Origin: Flagellimonas algicola
Lineage (GTDB): Bacteria; Bacteroidota; Bacteroidia; Flavobacteriales; Flavobacteriaceae
Direction: 5' to 3'
Assembly: GCF_005937185.1 (NCBI RefSeq)
Contig: NZ_VCNI01000002.1
Span: forward strand, 496,001 to 560,000
DNA: 64,000 bases
Shown: positions 16,675 to 26,845 of the stretch, one piece after another
How the letters are laid out: every line of letters begins with the position of its first letter
How positions within the stretch are numbered: the stretch's first letter is position 1
Program-made: the position numbers and the translations under genes
The notes under the pieces: model-generated
What the model saw: only the letters and a program-made list of their open reading frames with translations
Database searches by the model: none
Told to the model about the DNA's origin: nothing

Positions 16675-18387
16675 ATGTGCGATAATCATCACAATCACGA
16701 TACATCACCCTATAAAGGCCTAGAACACGAAGGCCACGATCAAGAACATAAATCATGGAGCAGGCGTTCCTTTATCCAAGCCTTGGGTATTGCCGGTTCT
16801 GGATCCATGTTCTTAGGAAGCAACCTTGTTTCTGCTTCAGCACCTTCTCCATTTACATCAGCCATTGCTGATGCAGAAACAGACAACATCTTAATTTTGA
16901 TAAGATTGTCTGGAGGTAATGATGGACTAAGTACGGTTATTCCCATCCAACAATATGATACTTATGCTAACGCAAGACCTAACATTTACATCCCAGAAAG
17001 TAAGGTCCTAAAACTTACCGATGACTTTGGTGTACCCACCTATATGAATTCTCTGGAACCCATGTGGGGTGACGGTCAATTCAAGGCCGTCCATGGCGTA
17101 GGCTACGAAAATCAAAGTCTGTCCCATTTTACAGGTTCCGACATTTATGCCAACACCGATTTGACCACCACCGGATTCTCCGGATTGAATACCGGTTGGA
17201 TGGGTAGGCATTTTGAGGAATGTTATCCCAACTATTTGATTGATCCGCCACCAGCTCCGGCGGCAATTCAAATTGGAAACCTGTCCAATTTAGTTTTCCA
17301 AGGTGAGGAAACCAACTATGCTTTCGTGACCAACAACATAGATCAGTTGGAAGAAATTGCTGAAACAGGTTTGTTCTACGATTTGGAAACTGCTCCTTTC
17401 GGCGACTGTATGTATGGCGATCAGTTAAGGTTCCTAAGAGGTGTGGCAAACACTACCTACGAATACGCAGGTAAGATCCACGAAGCCTACGAGCGAGGTC
17501 AGAATCAGGTTGAATATCAGGACAACGGATTTGCTAGACAATTGGCATTATTGGCCCGATTGATCAAAGGGAATTTGGGAACCAAGGTGTACATGATCTC
17601 CATGGGAGGTTTTGACACCCACGGAAACCAACCTTTGGCCCATGAGCGATTGATGACCAACCTTTCCATTGCAGTCAACAACTTCTATGAAGATTTGGCC
17701 TTTACTGAGCAAGATGACAAGGTTCTAAGTATGACTTTTTCCGAATTTGGCCGTAGGATCTTTGAAAATGGTTCCAATGGAACCGACCACGGTAAAGCTG
17801 CTCCAACCCTATTCTTTGGTTCAGGATTAAATGGAAGTGCCTTTGTGGGCGATCACCCAGCCTTGGATAGCCCAAATAGCCGAGGTAATTTGGAATACAC
17901 CATGGATTTCAGGGATTTATACGCCACTGTTTTAGCAGAATGGCTCTGTGTCCCCATTCCATTGGTTGAACAACATTTGTTGGATCATCCGTACAACCCC
18001 ATTAACCTAGGGTTCAATTGTAGTGGGGTTGAATTTCCAGACATTGTATACAATGATGATCCACCAACGCTTCCGGATACTCCTCCAAGCCCAGATGGCT
18101 CTGACCCAGATCCAAATGCACTGGCCCGAATAGTACACAAACCGTATTATCCAACAGATCGCACACCACACATCCATTTGGAAATGCCAGTTGCCGCCCA
18201 TGTGGATATCCAGTTGTACAACATCTTGGGTCAAAATGTAGGAACGGTTTTCAATGAAATGATGTTGGAAGGTTCTGCTGAAATCAACATCCGAGAGCGT
18301 ATGCGTGATAGCCTGGCCACAGGAAAGTACATTTACCAAATTAGGGTAGGTGAAGAAAAATTAAGTAAGTCTGTAATGATCATGTAA
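16675..18387 (+). CDS. DUF1501 protein with Tat signal and type IX secretion C-terminal domain
   Basis: A 570-residue protein. After a His-rich leader, SWSRRSFIQALGIAGSG (about residues 28-44) is a twin-arginine signal. The central part (LIRLSGGNDGLSTVIPI, SMGGFDTHGNQ, FSEFGRRIFENGSNGTDHGKAA) is the alkaline-phosphatase-like DUF1501 fold. The last 80 residues (VDIQLYNILGQNVGTVFN...GKYIYQIRVGEEKLSKSVMI, shortened) form a Por-type sorting domain for type IX secretion. It would thus be exported folded through Tat and then sent across the outer membrane. Second gene of the DUF1800 operon, followed by a terminator. Confidence 0.92.
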   Translation: MCDNHHNHDTSPYKGLEHEGHDQEHKSWSRRSFIQALGIAGSGSMFLGSNLVSASAPSPFTSAIADAETDNILILIRLSGGNDGLSTVIPIQQYDTYANARPNIYIPESKVLKLTDDFGVPTYMNSLEPMWGDGQFKAVHGVGYENQSLSHFTGSDIYANTDLTTTGFSGLNTGWMGRHFEECYPNYLIDPPPAPAAIQIGNLSNLVFQGEETNYAFVTNNIDQLEEIAETGLFYDLETAPFGDCMYGDQLRFLRGVANTTYEYAGKIHEAYERGQNQVEYQDNGFARQLALLARLIKGNLGTKVYMISMGGFDTHGNQPLAHERLMTNLSIAVNNFYEDLAFTEQDDKVLSMTFSEFGRRIFENGSNGTDHGKAAPTLFFGSGLNGSAFVGDHPALDSPNSRGNLEYTMDFRDLYATVLAEWLCVPIPLVEQHLLDHPYNPINLGFNCSGVEFPDIVYNDDPPTLPDTPPSPDGSDPDPNALARIVHKPYYPTDRTPHIHLEMPVAAHVDIQLYNILGQNVGTVFNEMMLEGSAEINIRERMRDSLATGKYIYQIRVGEEKLSKSVMIM

Positions 18388-18416
18388 GACTGGTTGTAAC
18401 ATTCAATTTCCAGAAT

Positions 18417-18475
18417 CCTCCGATAGTGTAACCCTCACCCCAATTAGGTTGCACAATTCGGAGGTTTCCTTTTTT
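18417..18475 (+). terminator. rho-independent terminator after DUF1501 gene
   Basis: CCTCCGA (18417-18423) pairs with TCGGAGG (18458-18464), followed by a T-rich tract to 18475. The loop is long (34 bases), so the hairpin is weaker than a compact terminator. Confidence 0.55.
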
Positions 18476-18487
18476 ACGGCAATCCTA

Positions 18488-18516
18488 TTGCATCTTTTCC
18501 TAAATCAGTATTTTTG
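18488..18516 (+). promoter_or_regulatory. metG promoter (-33 TTG, -7 TATTTTTG)
   Basis: TTG at 18488-18490, 18 bases, TATTTTTG at 18509-18516. The predicted start of transcription is near 18522, which supports the ATG at 18537 as the metG start rather than the TTG at 18525. Confidence 0.6.
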
Positions 18517-18536
18517 GAGCTTAATTGAATTTTTCA

Positions 18537-20618
18537 ATGCCGAACGAAGGAACACCCTCAAGATATACCATTACCGCAGCACTGCCCTACACCAACGGCC
18601 CCATCCATATTGGGCACTTGGCAGGGGTCTATGTTCCTGCAGATATTTATTCCCGCTACCTTAGATTGCAAGGACACGATGTAGCTTTTATTTGTGGTAG
18701 CGATGAACATGGAGTGGCTATTCCCATGAAGGCCAAAAAGGAAGGGGTTTCTCCCAAGGAAATAATTGACAAATACCATGGAATCATCAAAAAGTCCTTT
18801 TTGGATTTTGGGATTTCCTTTGATAATTATTCCCGTACCTCTGCTGAAGTTCATCATAGGACGGCTTCTAATTTTTTTGAAAAACTACACAATCAAGGGG
18901 ATTTCATAGAAGAGGTCACTGAGCAGCTGTATGACGAGGAGGCGAACCAGTTTTTGGCGGATCGTTTTGTAACTGGAACCTGTCCTGTGTGTGGCAATAC
19001 CGAAGCTTATGGTGATCAATGCGAAAACTGTGGCTCTTCCTTGAACGCCACGGATTTGATCAATCCCAAATCAACCATAACTGGTGGAGTTCCAACATTG
19101 AAGAAAACCAAACATTGGTTTTTACCCTTGGATCGTTACGAAGGTTTCTTGAAACAGTGGATTTTGGAAGACCATAAAAGTGACTGGAAACCCAACGTTT
19201 ATGGACAATGCAAATCTTGGATTGATGATGGTTTAAAACCCCGAGCGGTTACCCGTGATTTGGACTGGGGGATTCCCGTTCCCGTTGAAGGTGGGGAAGG
19301 CAAGGTATTATATGTCTGGTTTGATGCTCCCATTGGTTACATTTCCTCAACGAAGGAATGGGCTAAACGCGAGGGGAAAGATTGGGAACCTTATTGGAAA
19401 GATAAGGACACCAAATTACTTCATTTTATTGGCAAGGACAATATCGTATTTCACTGTATCATCTTCCCAAGCATGCTTAAGTCCCACGGGGATTTTGTGC
19501 TACCAGAAAACGTGCCTGCCAATGAGTTTTTGAATCTTGAGGGCAATAAGTTATCCACTTCTAAAAATTGGGCCGTATGGCTGCATGAATATTTGGAGGA
19601 ATTCCCAGACATGCAGGATGTGCTTCGCTACGCATTGACTGCCAATGCGCCGGAAACCAAGGACAACGATTTCACCTGGAAGGACTTTCAGGCTAGAAAC
19701 AACAACGAATTGGTTGCCATTTTTGGGAACTTTGTCAACCGTGTCACGGTGCTAACGCACAAGTACTACAACGGAGTGGTTCCTGATCCTTCAGCACTGC
19801 TGGAGATTGACAAACAGACCTTGGAATCCCTAAGAAGTTTTCCAAAAACAATTACAGATTCCTTAGACCGATACCGTTTTAGGGAAGCCAGTCAAGAGTT
19901 GATGAACCTGGCCCGTTTAGGGAATAAATACTTGGCAGACGAAGAACCCTGGAAACTCATTAAAACAGATGAGGAACGGGTGAAGACCATTATGTTTGTG
20001 GCCCTTCAAATCGCCACTGGTCTAGCCATTCTCAGCGAACCCTTTTTGCCTTTCACGTCACAAAAGCTTAAAGCCATTCTCAATGTTAGTTCCAACAACA
20101 GTGGAAAATCTCTTGAATGGGATTCTGTGAGTTCCATGGGCACCCTACTCCCGTCAGGTCACCAAATCAATATGAGCGAACTGCTCTTTCGCAAGGTTGA
20201 GGACAAAGAGATTGATGCACAATTGGCCAAACTGGAAGCCACCAAAAAATCCAATGAACAAATGGATAAAGAACTTATACCCCAAAAAGAAACCATCACC
20301 TTTGACGACTTTACCAAATTGGATATGAGGGTGGGTACCATAGTCGAGGCCGAAAAAATGCCCAAGGCCAATAAGCTTTTGGTATTAAAGGTAGACACAG
20401 GACTGGACACTCGAACTATCGTCTCTGGAATCGCGGAAAGCTTTTCTGCAGAAGAAATCATAGGTAAAAAAGTGACCGTATTGGTCAATCTGGCACCTAG
20501 AAAATTACGGGGTGTGGAAAGCGAGGGCATGATTCTGATGACGGAAAACCAAGAGGGCAAACTCGTATTTCTTAATCCTGATGAGGATGGTGTTGGAAAT
20601 GGGGAAAGCATCAGCTAA
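18537..20618 (+). CDS. metG: methionyl-tRNA synthetase
   Basis: A 693-residue class I aminoacyl-tRNA synthetase charging initiator and elongator tRNA-Met. HIGH is at residues 24-27 and the KMSKS equivalent KLSTS at 338-342. A Zn knuckle CPVC...CENC spans 149-165. The C-terminal 110 residues ([32 protein letters not shown], shortened) are the EMAP-II-like tRNA-binding OB fold that makes the dimeric form. Promoter and a standard [13 protein letters not shown] start support 18537. The stop TAA shares its last A with the start codon of the next gene. Confidence 0.97.
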   Translation: MPNEGTPSRYTITAALPYTNGPIHIGHLAGVYVPADIYSRYLRLQGHDVAFICGSDEHGVAIPMKAKKEGVSPKEIIDKYHGIIKKSFLDFGISFDNYSRTSAEVHHRTASNFFEKLHNQGDFIEEVTEQLYDEEANQFLADRFVTGTCPVCGNTEAYGDQCENCGSSLNATDLINPKSTITGGVPTLKKTKHWFLPLDRYEGFLKQWILEDHKSDWKPNVYGQCKSWIDDGLKPRAVTRDLDWGIPVPVEGGEGKVLYVWFDAPIGYISSTKEWAKREGKDWEPYWKDKDTKLLHFIGKDNIVFHCIIFPSMLKSHGDFVLPENVPANEFLNLEGNKLSTSKNWAVWLHEYLEEFPDMQDVLRYALTANAPETKDNDFTWKDFQARNNNELVAIFGNFVNRVTVLTHKYYNGVVPDPSALLEIDKQTLESLRSFPKTITDSLDRYRFREASQELMNLARLGNKYLADEEPWKLIKTDEERVKTIMFVALQIATGLAILSEPFLPFTSQKLKAILNVSSNNSGKSLEWDSVSSMGTLLPSGHQINMSELLFRKVEDKEIDAQLAKLEATKKSNEQMDKELIPQKETITFDDFTKLDMRVGTIVEAEKMPKANKLLVLKVDTGLDTRTIVSGIAESFSAEEIIGKKVTVLVNLAPRKLRGVESEGMILMTENQEGKLVFLNPDEDGVGNGESIS

Positions 20619-21520
20619 TGCTTAAAATAGCATACCATCCCATTTATAAACATCCATTACCAGAGGGGCATCGATTCCCCATGATCAAGTATGAGTTGTT
20701 GCCCCAGCAATTACTACATGAAGGTACCTGTACCCCCGAGAATTTCTTTGAACCCGGTTTTCCCAAGGAAGAAGATTTATTATTGACACACGATGCCAGC
20801 TATTACCATAATCTGGTCAATTTCAGGCTAAAGCCCAGCGAAATTAGAAAAATAGGATTCCCATTGAGTAAGGAATTGGTAGAACGGGAACAGATCATAG
20901 CGCAGGGTACCATCCAAGGTTGTCGTTTTGCAATGAAATATGGAATTGCCATGAACATTGCTGGGGGTACGCATCACGCATACACAAGCCACGGGGAAGC
21001 TTTTTGCATGCTGAATGACCAAGCCATAGGGGCAAGATATCTTCTGGACAAAGGTTTGGCAACAAAAATCTTGATTGTGGATTTGGATGTGCATCAAGGT
21101 AATGGTACCGCGGAAATTTTTAAGGATGATAATCGAGTTTTTACTTTTTCCATGCACGGTCAGGGTAACTATCCATTTAAAAAGGAAATTTCAGATTTGG
21201 ATATCCCCTTGGAAAAGGGCATCAAGGACAAGGAATATTTGGACATACTCAAGACAACATTGCCCAAGCTGATGCAACAGCTACAGCCCGATTTCATTTT
21301 TTATCTTAGCGGAGTAGATATTTTGGAATCGGATAAGTTGGGCACCTTGGGAATGACCCAGAAAGGTTGTAGGGAAAGGGATCGGTTTGTTTTGCAATCC
21401 TGTTTTGATGCAAAAATTCCTGTTCAATGTAGTATGGGAGGAGGTTATACCCCACATATTAAGACCATAGTGGAATCGCATGCCAACACCTATCGCTTAG
21501 CCCAAGAAATCTACTTTTAA
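20618..21520 (+). CDS. histone deacetylase family protein (class II/AcuC-like)
   Basis: A 300-residue Zn-dependent deacylase. NIAGGTHHAYTSHGEAFCMLND carries the catalytic His119-His120 pair, IVDLDVHQGNGTAEIF holds the metal ligands Asp157 and His159, and SGVDILESDKLG supplies the last ligand. Bacterial relatives remove acetyl groups from lysine or small amines. The gene starts within the metG stop codon, so translation is coupled to methionyl-tRNA synthetase. Why is unknown; control of enzyme acetylation is one possibility. Confidence 0.93.
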   Translation: MLKIAYHPIYKHPLPEGHRFPMIKYELLPQQLLHEGTCTPENFFEPGFPKEEDLLLTHDASYYHNLVNFRLKPSEIRKIGFPLSKELVEREQIIAQGTIQGCRFAMKYGIAMNIAGGTHHAYTSHGEAFCMLNDQAIGARYLLDKGLATKILIVDLDVHQGNGTAEIFKDDNRVFTFSMHGQGNYPFKKEISDLDIPLEKGIKDKEYLDILKTTLPKLMQQLQPDFIFYLSGVDILESDKLGTLGMTQKGCRERDRFVLQSCFDAKIPVQCSMGGGYTPHIKTIVESHANTYRLAQEIYF

Positions 21521-21573
21521 TCTTTGCTTGATCATTATACATTCTTATGCATGAAACGAATAACCCCTTATCA

Positions 21574-23040
21574 ATGAAGCATATATTCTTTTTAGTTTTT
21601 CTTGCATTCTATACCAATCTTTTTTCCCAGGTCAACTTAGTTGAGACCCATATTCCCAATAATTTAAAGGGAAATCAAATTCTGCCCATAGAGAATGAAA
21701 AAACAAATCAACTGGGGGTTTTCTCCTTGCTGTCCCAAAGAAGTGTCTGTTATCTATATGATGAAAATTTAGTTTTAAAAGATTCGGTTCAAACTGCCGA
21801 GATTCCTTCTAAATTCAAATCTTTACTAGGCGCTCAAGTTGGCAAAAATGGTACATATCAGTTGTTTCTCTCTTCAAAAGGGCAACAATCCGTTTTGGGA
21901 GTCGCACCTCGTATAAAATATGGTCTTGCAAAATTTGATTTTAACTCAAGAAAAACAAGCTGGAACGAATTTGAGTTAGACTTGAAGAAAGAATACGTCA
22001 TTGAATCTTTCAATCTAAACAGCAGGTTTGTATTAATGACCATTAATGCCAAATCCAGTGTGCTGAATTTTTATCGTTTTGATGATGACGGCATTTCGGA
22101 AAAAATAGTTGTTGATTGTAGCGATGTTCTCTTTAGGGATTGGGACGGTTCAAAGGTGTTACTCTCTAAATTACTAATCACGAAAACATCCCTCGGTAAT
22201 TCTTATTTGGAGCATTTGGTCCGGGTAAATCTGGAAACTCCAAATTCAATAAGACTAACAGTAAATTCAAGTAAGCTATACCTCAAAAACGGTATGTTGC
22301 TTATTTCTCTGGACATTAACAAGAACTTTACTCAAATATTATCAATCGATACAGCTGATTGGTCAAAAAAGCTAATGGGTTTTGTTAAGCCAACAGTGAT
22401 GTCTTCTGCCACGGGCTATTCTACAAAATCCAATAGTCTCATTTATGATGAAAAGTACTTTGGCATCAAATTGTTTGGGAATAAATTAAAGTTGGAGGTT
22501 ACGGATTTCAATACAAAAGAGGCAATCAAAACGTATTTGATAGAAAATAACAAGCCAATTTCTTTGAAAAATTCGCCGATAATAATCAAAGACGGTCAGT
22601 TCGTTAAACATAGAGAAGTTGAAAAAACTAGTCAGTTTTTCAAGAAACTCAGAGATGGAAATATTGCACTAAGTGTTACAAAAGATAAAAATGAAAATTA
22701 TGAGATTACTGTTGGTGCTTCAATTCCCGTTCAATATGTAACAACCTCAAATTCTACTTTTTCAAACACCCATTTCCCTGTTCACTCTAATGGTTTAAAT
22801 CCTGTTCATTTTTCTTACACTGGTTTTATCGGTGGTAGGACAGTCTATATTAAATGCTTAGTAGATCAAAAATTTGATAACGTTGATGGCAGTAGTAATG
22901 ATAATGTTTTTGAGAAAATCCGAAAGTTCGTTGAACAAGAAAATGTGAACTACAAAACTGTTTTCAAATTTGATGACAAAGTAGTTCTATGTTTTTATGA
23001 CGACAGTACTAAAGTCTTTTTCCAGTCTTTCGAGAAATAG
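21574..23040 (+). CDS. AT-rich exported protein of unknown function
   Basis: About 488 residues from the ATG at 21574, which opens a Sec signal peptide (KHIFFLVFLAFYTNLFSQ); the earlier ATG at 21547 would add nine polar residues. The mature protein has repeated beta-strand-like segments and a C-terminal part YFDDKVVLCFYDDSTKVFFQ-like in tone, consistent with a beta-propeller, but I recognise no family. The codons are visibly more A/T-rich than in metG or tex on either side, which suggests transfer or weak constraint. No partner genes are obvious. Confidence 0.75.
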   Translation: MKHIFFLVFLAFYTNLFSQVNLVETHIPNNLKGNQILPIENEKTNQLGVFSLLSQRSVCYLYDENLVLKDSVQTAEIPSKFKSLLGAQVGKNGTYQLFLSSKGQQSVLGVAPRIKYGLAKFDFNSRKTSWNEFELDLKKEYVIESFNLNSRFVLMTINAKSSVLNFYRFDDDGISEKIVVDCSDVLFRDWDGSKVLLSKLLITKTSLGNSYLEHLVRVNLETPNSIRLTVNSSKLYLKNGMLLISLDINKNFTQILSIDTADWSKKLMGFVKPTVMSSATGYSTKSNSLIYDEKYFGIKLFGNKLKLEVTDFNTKEAIKTYLIENNKPISLKNSPIIIKDGQFVKHREVEKTSQFFKKLRDGNIALSVTKDKNENYEITVGASIPVQYVTTSNSTFSNTHFPVHSNGLNPVHFSYTGFIGGRTVYIKCLVDQKFDNVDGSSNDNVFEKIRKFVEQENVNYKTVFKFDDKVVLCFYDDSTKVFFQSFEK

Positions 23041-23173
23041 AACTTAACTTTCTTCCTTCTAAAAGATTACATTATCGATATGTAGTTTAAACAGAAGCAA
23101 ACAAGTCCATTTAATCTGTCGTTATACACCACAATGTTTGGAACTTAATCGTTTTTTAAATCCTAAACCTGAG

Positions 23174-25303
23174 ATGCAACTCATCCCTTATATCCTCAAA
23201 TACACTCAACTTTCAGAAAAAAGCGTGGCCAATACCATTGCGCTTTTAAATGAAGACTGTACCATTCCCTTTATTGCGCGATATAGAAAAGAGCGTACTG
23301 GAAATCTGGACGAAGTCCAGATCGGCTCCGTAGTGCAATACAAAACCGCCTTTGAGGCTTTGGAAAAACGAAAAGCTGCCATTATTAAGGCCGTTGAGGA
23401 ACAGGGGTTGCTTACCCAAGAACTCCAATCCAAGTTTCAGTATTGTGTTGACCTTACCAGTTTGGAGGATCTATATCTTCCATTTAAAAAGAGCAAAAAG
23501 ACCAAGGCCGAGACCGCGCGAAAAAATGGATTGGAGCCTTTGGCCAAAATCATCATGGCACAGCACACCGATGAAATTGAATACGTTGCCTCCCAATATG
23601 TAAGCGGTCAAGTACAAAACGAAGATGAGGCTTTGGAAGGCGCTCGTCATATCATAGCCGAATGGATCAATGAACGCACAGATATCCGTAACCAATTGCG
23701 AAATCAGTTGGAGCGCCATGCCTTGATTACCACTAAAGTGGTAAAGACAAAAAAAGAGGACGAAAAGGCTCAAAAGTTCCGAGATTATTTTGATTGGAGC
23801 GAATCTTTGTCCCGTTGTCCCTCCCATCGTTTTCTTGCCATTCAAAGAGCGGAAAAAGAAGGTTTTATCCGTATCAAAATTGAAATTGATAACGAACGTG
23901 CAATCCAAAATTTGGAGCGCAGGATCATCAAATCCCACAACGCCTGCTCAACCCAAATTGAAATGGCCATTGCGGACGCCTACAAGCGACTGCTCTTCCC
24001 CTCCCTCACCAATGAACTGCTAAAGCATGCCAAGGAAAAGGCCGATTTGGCTGCCATTAAGGTATTTTCCAAAAACTTAAAACAACTGCTCTTGGGGGCA
24101 CCGTTGGGGGAAAAGCGGATATTGGCCATTGACCCAGGATTTAGAACAGGTTGCAAGGTGGTCTGTTTGGATGCTCGGGGCAAATTGAAACACAACGAGA
24201 CCATTTATCCCCACGCTCCACAAAATGACAGTTCAGGGGCCATAAAAAAAATCAGCTCACTGGTGGATGCCTATAAAATTGAGGCCATAGCCATTGGTAA
24301 TGGAACTGCTTCAAGGGAAACTGAGCGTTTGGTTAAGCGGATTTCCTTCAAGCACCCCATAGAAGTCTTTGTGGTTAGCGAAGCAGGTGCTTCCATCTAT
24401 TCGGCTTCCAAAATAGCTAGGGAGGAATTCCCCAATTATGATGTGACGGTACGCGGGGCTGTATCCATTGGCAGGCGATTGGCCGATCCACTGGCCGAAT
24501 TGGTGAAAATTGATGCAAAGTCCATTGGAGTTGGGCAGTATCAGCATGATGTGGACCAAACCAAGCTTAAATCCTCCTTAGACGCTGTGGTGGAAAGCTG
24601 TGTAAACGCTGTTGGAGTGAACATCAATACAGCTAGTGTTTCGCTGCTAAGCTATGTTTCAGGAATTGGACCCAAACTTGCTGAAAACATTGTGGCCTAC
24701 CGCAATGATCATGGAGGGTTCAAAAGCCGAAAAGAGATCAAAAAAGTTCCTCGCCTTGGAGGAAAAGCCTTTGAACAAGGAGCTGGATTCCTGCGTGTTA
24801 AAGACGGAGATAATCCTTTGGACGACTCGGCAGTGCATCCAGAAAGCTATCCTATTGTTGAGCGAATGGCACAAGATCACGGGGTTGCTTTGAAAGAGAT
24901 TGTAAGTAACACTTCCATATTGCAACAAATAGAACTTCAACGCTATTGCACTGAAACTATTGGAATGCCGACTTTGGAAGATATTCTTCAGGAATTGGAA
25001 AAACCCGGATTGGACCGACGGGAAAAGGCCAAGGTATTCACTTTTAATCAAAATATTAAGCAAATAACGGATTTACGCAAAGACCAACTGCTTCCGGGCA
25101 TTGTCAATAACATTACCAATTTTGGCTGCTTTGTGGACATTGGAATCAAGGAAAGCGGGCTTATCCATATTTCCAACCTGGCAGATACTTTTGTCAAGGA
25201 TGTAAATGAACATGTAAGTCTGCATCAGCAAGTAGTGGTGCGGGTATTGGAGGTGGACCAGGCACGTAAGCGCATTCAGCTGTCATTGCACAAGTCCCAA
25301 TAA
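23174..25303 (+). CDS. tex: Tex-family RNA-binding transcriptional accessory protein
   Basis: A 709-residue protein from the ATG at 23174 (MQLIPYILKYTQLSEKSV); a TTG 12 codons earlier is less likely. Order of domains: helical N-terminal region with PFIARYRKERTGNLDEVQI, YqgF-like fold (ILAIDPGFRTGCKVVCLDARG), helix-hairpin-helix (VSGIGPKLAENIVAYR), and a C-terminal S1 domain (PGIVNNITNFGCFVDIGIKESGLIH, shortened). It binds nucleic acid and affects transcription; relatives are eukaryotic Spt6. Full length for the family. Confidence 0.96.
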   Translation: MQLIPYILKYTQLSEKSVANTIALLNEDCTIPFIARYRKERTGNLDEVQIGSVVQYKTAFEALEKRKAAIIKAVEEQGLLTQELQSKFQYCVDLTSLEDLYLPFKKSKKTKAETARKNGLEPLAKIIMAQHTDEIEYVASQYVSGQVQNEDEALEGARHIIAEWINERTDIRNQLRNQLERHALITTKVVKTKKEDEKAQKFRDYFDWSESLSRCPSHRFLAIQRAEKEGFIRIKIEIDNERAIQNLERRIIKSHNACSTQIEMAIADAYKRLLFPSLTNELLKHAKEKADLAAIKVFSKNLKQLLLGAPLGEKRILAIDPGFRTGCKVVCLDARGKLKHNETIYPHAPQNDSSGAIKKISSLVDAYKIEAIAIGNGTASRETERLVKRISFKHPIEVFVVSEAGASIYSASKIAREEFPNYDVTVRGAVSIGRRLADPLAELVKIDAKSIGVGQYQHDVDQTKLKSSLDAVVESCVNAVGVNINTASVSLLSYVSGIGPKLAENIVAYRNDHGGFKSRKEIKKVPRLGGKAFEQGAGFLRVKDGDNPLDDSAVHPESYPIVERMAQDHGVALKEIVSNTSILQQIELQRYCTETIGMPTLEDILQELEKPGLDRREKAKVFTFNQNIKQITDLRKDQLLPGIVNNITNFGCFVDIGIKESGLIHISNLADTFVKDVNEHVSLHQQVVVRVLEVDQARKRIQLSLHKSQ

Positions 25304-25368
25304 ATTGAAAAAAATCCTTTTCGGAAATAATAGTTAACTTTTAGTCACTAACCTCAATGTTCATCCCT

Positions 25369-26208
25369 ATGAAACGCATCTTTTTTTGTTTTTTGCTACT
25401 AGTTGGTAGTCAATTTCAATCCTTGGGACAAATCCAATCCCAAAAAGAAACGAATTGGAAAAACTTCACCTATGATATGGGCAATGTTTTCGGTGGAATT
25501 GGTCATTCCTATTCCCGACCATTTCAATGGGAAGGAGATGACTGGGCCAACTTCGGTTATTTGGCTGCAGGAACAGCGGCCTTGTTTTTGGTGGATGATG
25601 AGCTGAACAATTGGACGAATGGTTTTAGCGAGGATGTCCCCGAGTTTTTGTTGGACTATGGAAATGAATTTGGGAACCCTAGCAACAATTATATGTTTAC
25701 CGGCGGTGTTTATTTGGCCGGCCTTTTCACCAAGAATGAAAAATTAAGACGTACAGGAGTGCTTTTGATTTCCTCGGCTACTGCCGGTGGATTTTTGCAA
25801 CAAGTAAGCAAACGAATTATAGGTAGGGCCCGGCCCAAAAGCGGGGACAGCTCCAGTACGTATGATCCATTTCACCTCAATCGTGTCTTTAACTACGATT
25901 CTTTCCCGTCAGGACATGCCATGCTGGCATTTTCCAATGCCTATGCTATTGGCAAACAATTTAAAAACCCGTGGGTAAAAGCAGGAATCTACACCGTAGG
26001 GATGATTCCTGGATTTGCGCGTATCATGGATGATTTCCATTGGGTTTCCGATGTAGCATTTAGTACAGTCCTCAGTATTTTTATCGTGGAATCCATAGAT
26101 CGCTACCTGGATTCCAAATACAATGAAAAGTACAACGCGCAACCCAAAAAATTAAGCTGGAACCTAAATTTTGGGCCAGGGACCATGGGTGTTTCGGCTC
26201 GCTTCTGA
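25369..26208 (+). CDS. exported PAP2-family phosphatase
   Basis: About 280 residues from the ATG at 25369, which begins a signal peptide (MKRIFFCFLLLVGSQF). The three acid-phosphatase motifs are present: KRIIGRARPK, PSGHAM, and ARIMDDFHWVSDV. PAP2 enzymes dephosphorylate lipid phosphates such as undecaprenyl pyrophosphate or phosphatidic acid on the outer face of the inner membrane. Single gene between tex and ferritin. Confidence 0.9.
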   Translation: MKRIFFCFLLLVGSQFQSLGQIQSQKETNWKNFTYDMGNVFGGIGHSYSRPFQWEGDDWANFGYLAAGTAALFLVDDELNNWTNGFSEDVPEFLLDYGNEFGNPSNNYMFTGGVYLAGLFTKNEKLRRTGVLLISSATAGGFLQQVSKRIIGRARPKSGDSSSTYDPFHLNRVFNYDSFPSGHAMLAFSNAYAIGKQFKNPWVKAGIYTVGMIPGFARIMDDFHWVSDVAFSTVLSIFIVESIDRYLDSKYNEKYNAQPKKLSWNLNFGPGTMGVSARF

Positions 26209-26258
26209 CAGAAAACCCACATGGTTTTGTACTTTTATATTCCATAAAATAAAAACAC

Positions 26259-26780
26259 ATGCTATCCAAAAAATTAGAAAAAGCACTAAATGAGCAAATA
26301 CGCATAGAAGCAGAATCTTCACAGGTCTATTTATCCATGGCCTGCTGGGCCGAAGTAAAAGGATTAGAGGGAGTTGCAGGATTTATGTACGGACATTCGG
26401 ATGAAGAACGTATGCATATGCTCAAACTGGTTAAATACGTAAATGAACGCGGGGGACATGCCCATATTTCTGCCTTAAAAGCTCCCAAAACCGAATTTGG
26501 TACCCTGCAGGAAATGTTCCAGGAACTATACGACCACGAAATTTTTGTCTCCAAAAGCATCAATGAACTGGTACATGTTACCCTAGAGGAAAAAGACTAT
26601 GCCACCCATAACTTTTTGCAGTGGTATGTAGCCGAACAATTGGAAGAAGAAGCATTGGCCAGGACTGTCTTGGACAAGATAAACCTAATTGGAAACGACA
26701 AGGGCGGTCTATATCTTTTTGATAGGGATATACAGCAGCTCACGGTGGAAAGCGCCGCATCTGACACTGCTGGGGAATAA
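26259..26780 (+). CDS. ferritin (bacterial FtnA type)
   Basis: A 173-residue four-helix-bundle iron store. EQIRIEAESSQVYLSMACWAEVKG, SDEERMHMLKLVKYVNERGG and QWYVAEQLEEEALARTVLDKI carry the ferroxidase-centre Glu and His residues in the usual spacing. It lacks the Met haem ligand pattern of bacterioferritin. Stands alone with about 50 bases of upstream sequence. Confidence 0.95.
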   Translation: MLSKKLEKALNEQIRIEAESSQVYLSMACWAEVKGLEGVAGFMYGHSDEERMHMLKLVKYVNERGGHAHISALKAPKTEFGTLQEMFQELYDHEIFVSKSINELVHVTLEEKDYATHNFLQWYVAEQLEEEALARTVLDKINLIGNDKGGLYLFDRDIQQLTVESAASDTAGE

Positions 26781-26819
26781 TTGTTAATAACTCGTTTATT
26801 TAGATTAATTTAAAATAGT

Positions 26820-26827
26820 TATTTTTG
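26820..26827 (+). promoter_or_regulatory. -7 box (TATTTTTG) of the Cys-rich small protein gene
   Basis: TATTTTTG matches TAnnTTTG; no good -33 is visible. Transcription would begin near 26833, so the real start is the ATG at 26846, not the TTG at 26825 that lies within the box. Confidence 0.45.
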
Positions 26828-26845
26828 GCCCATCTATTCCATGTG

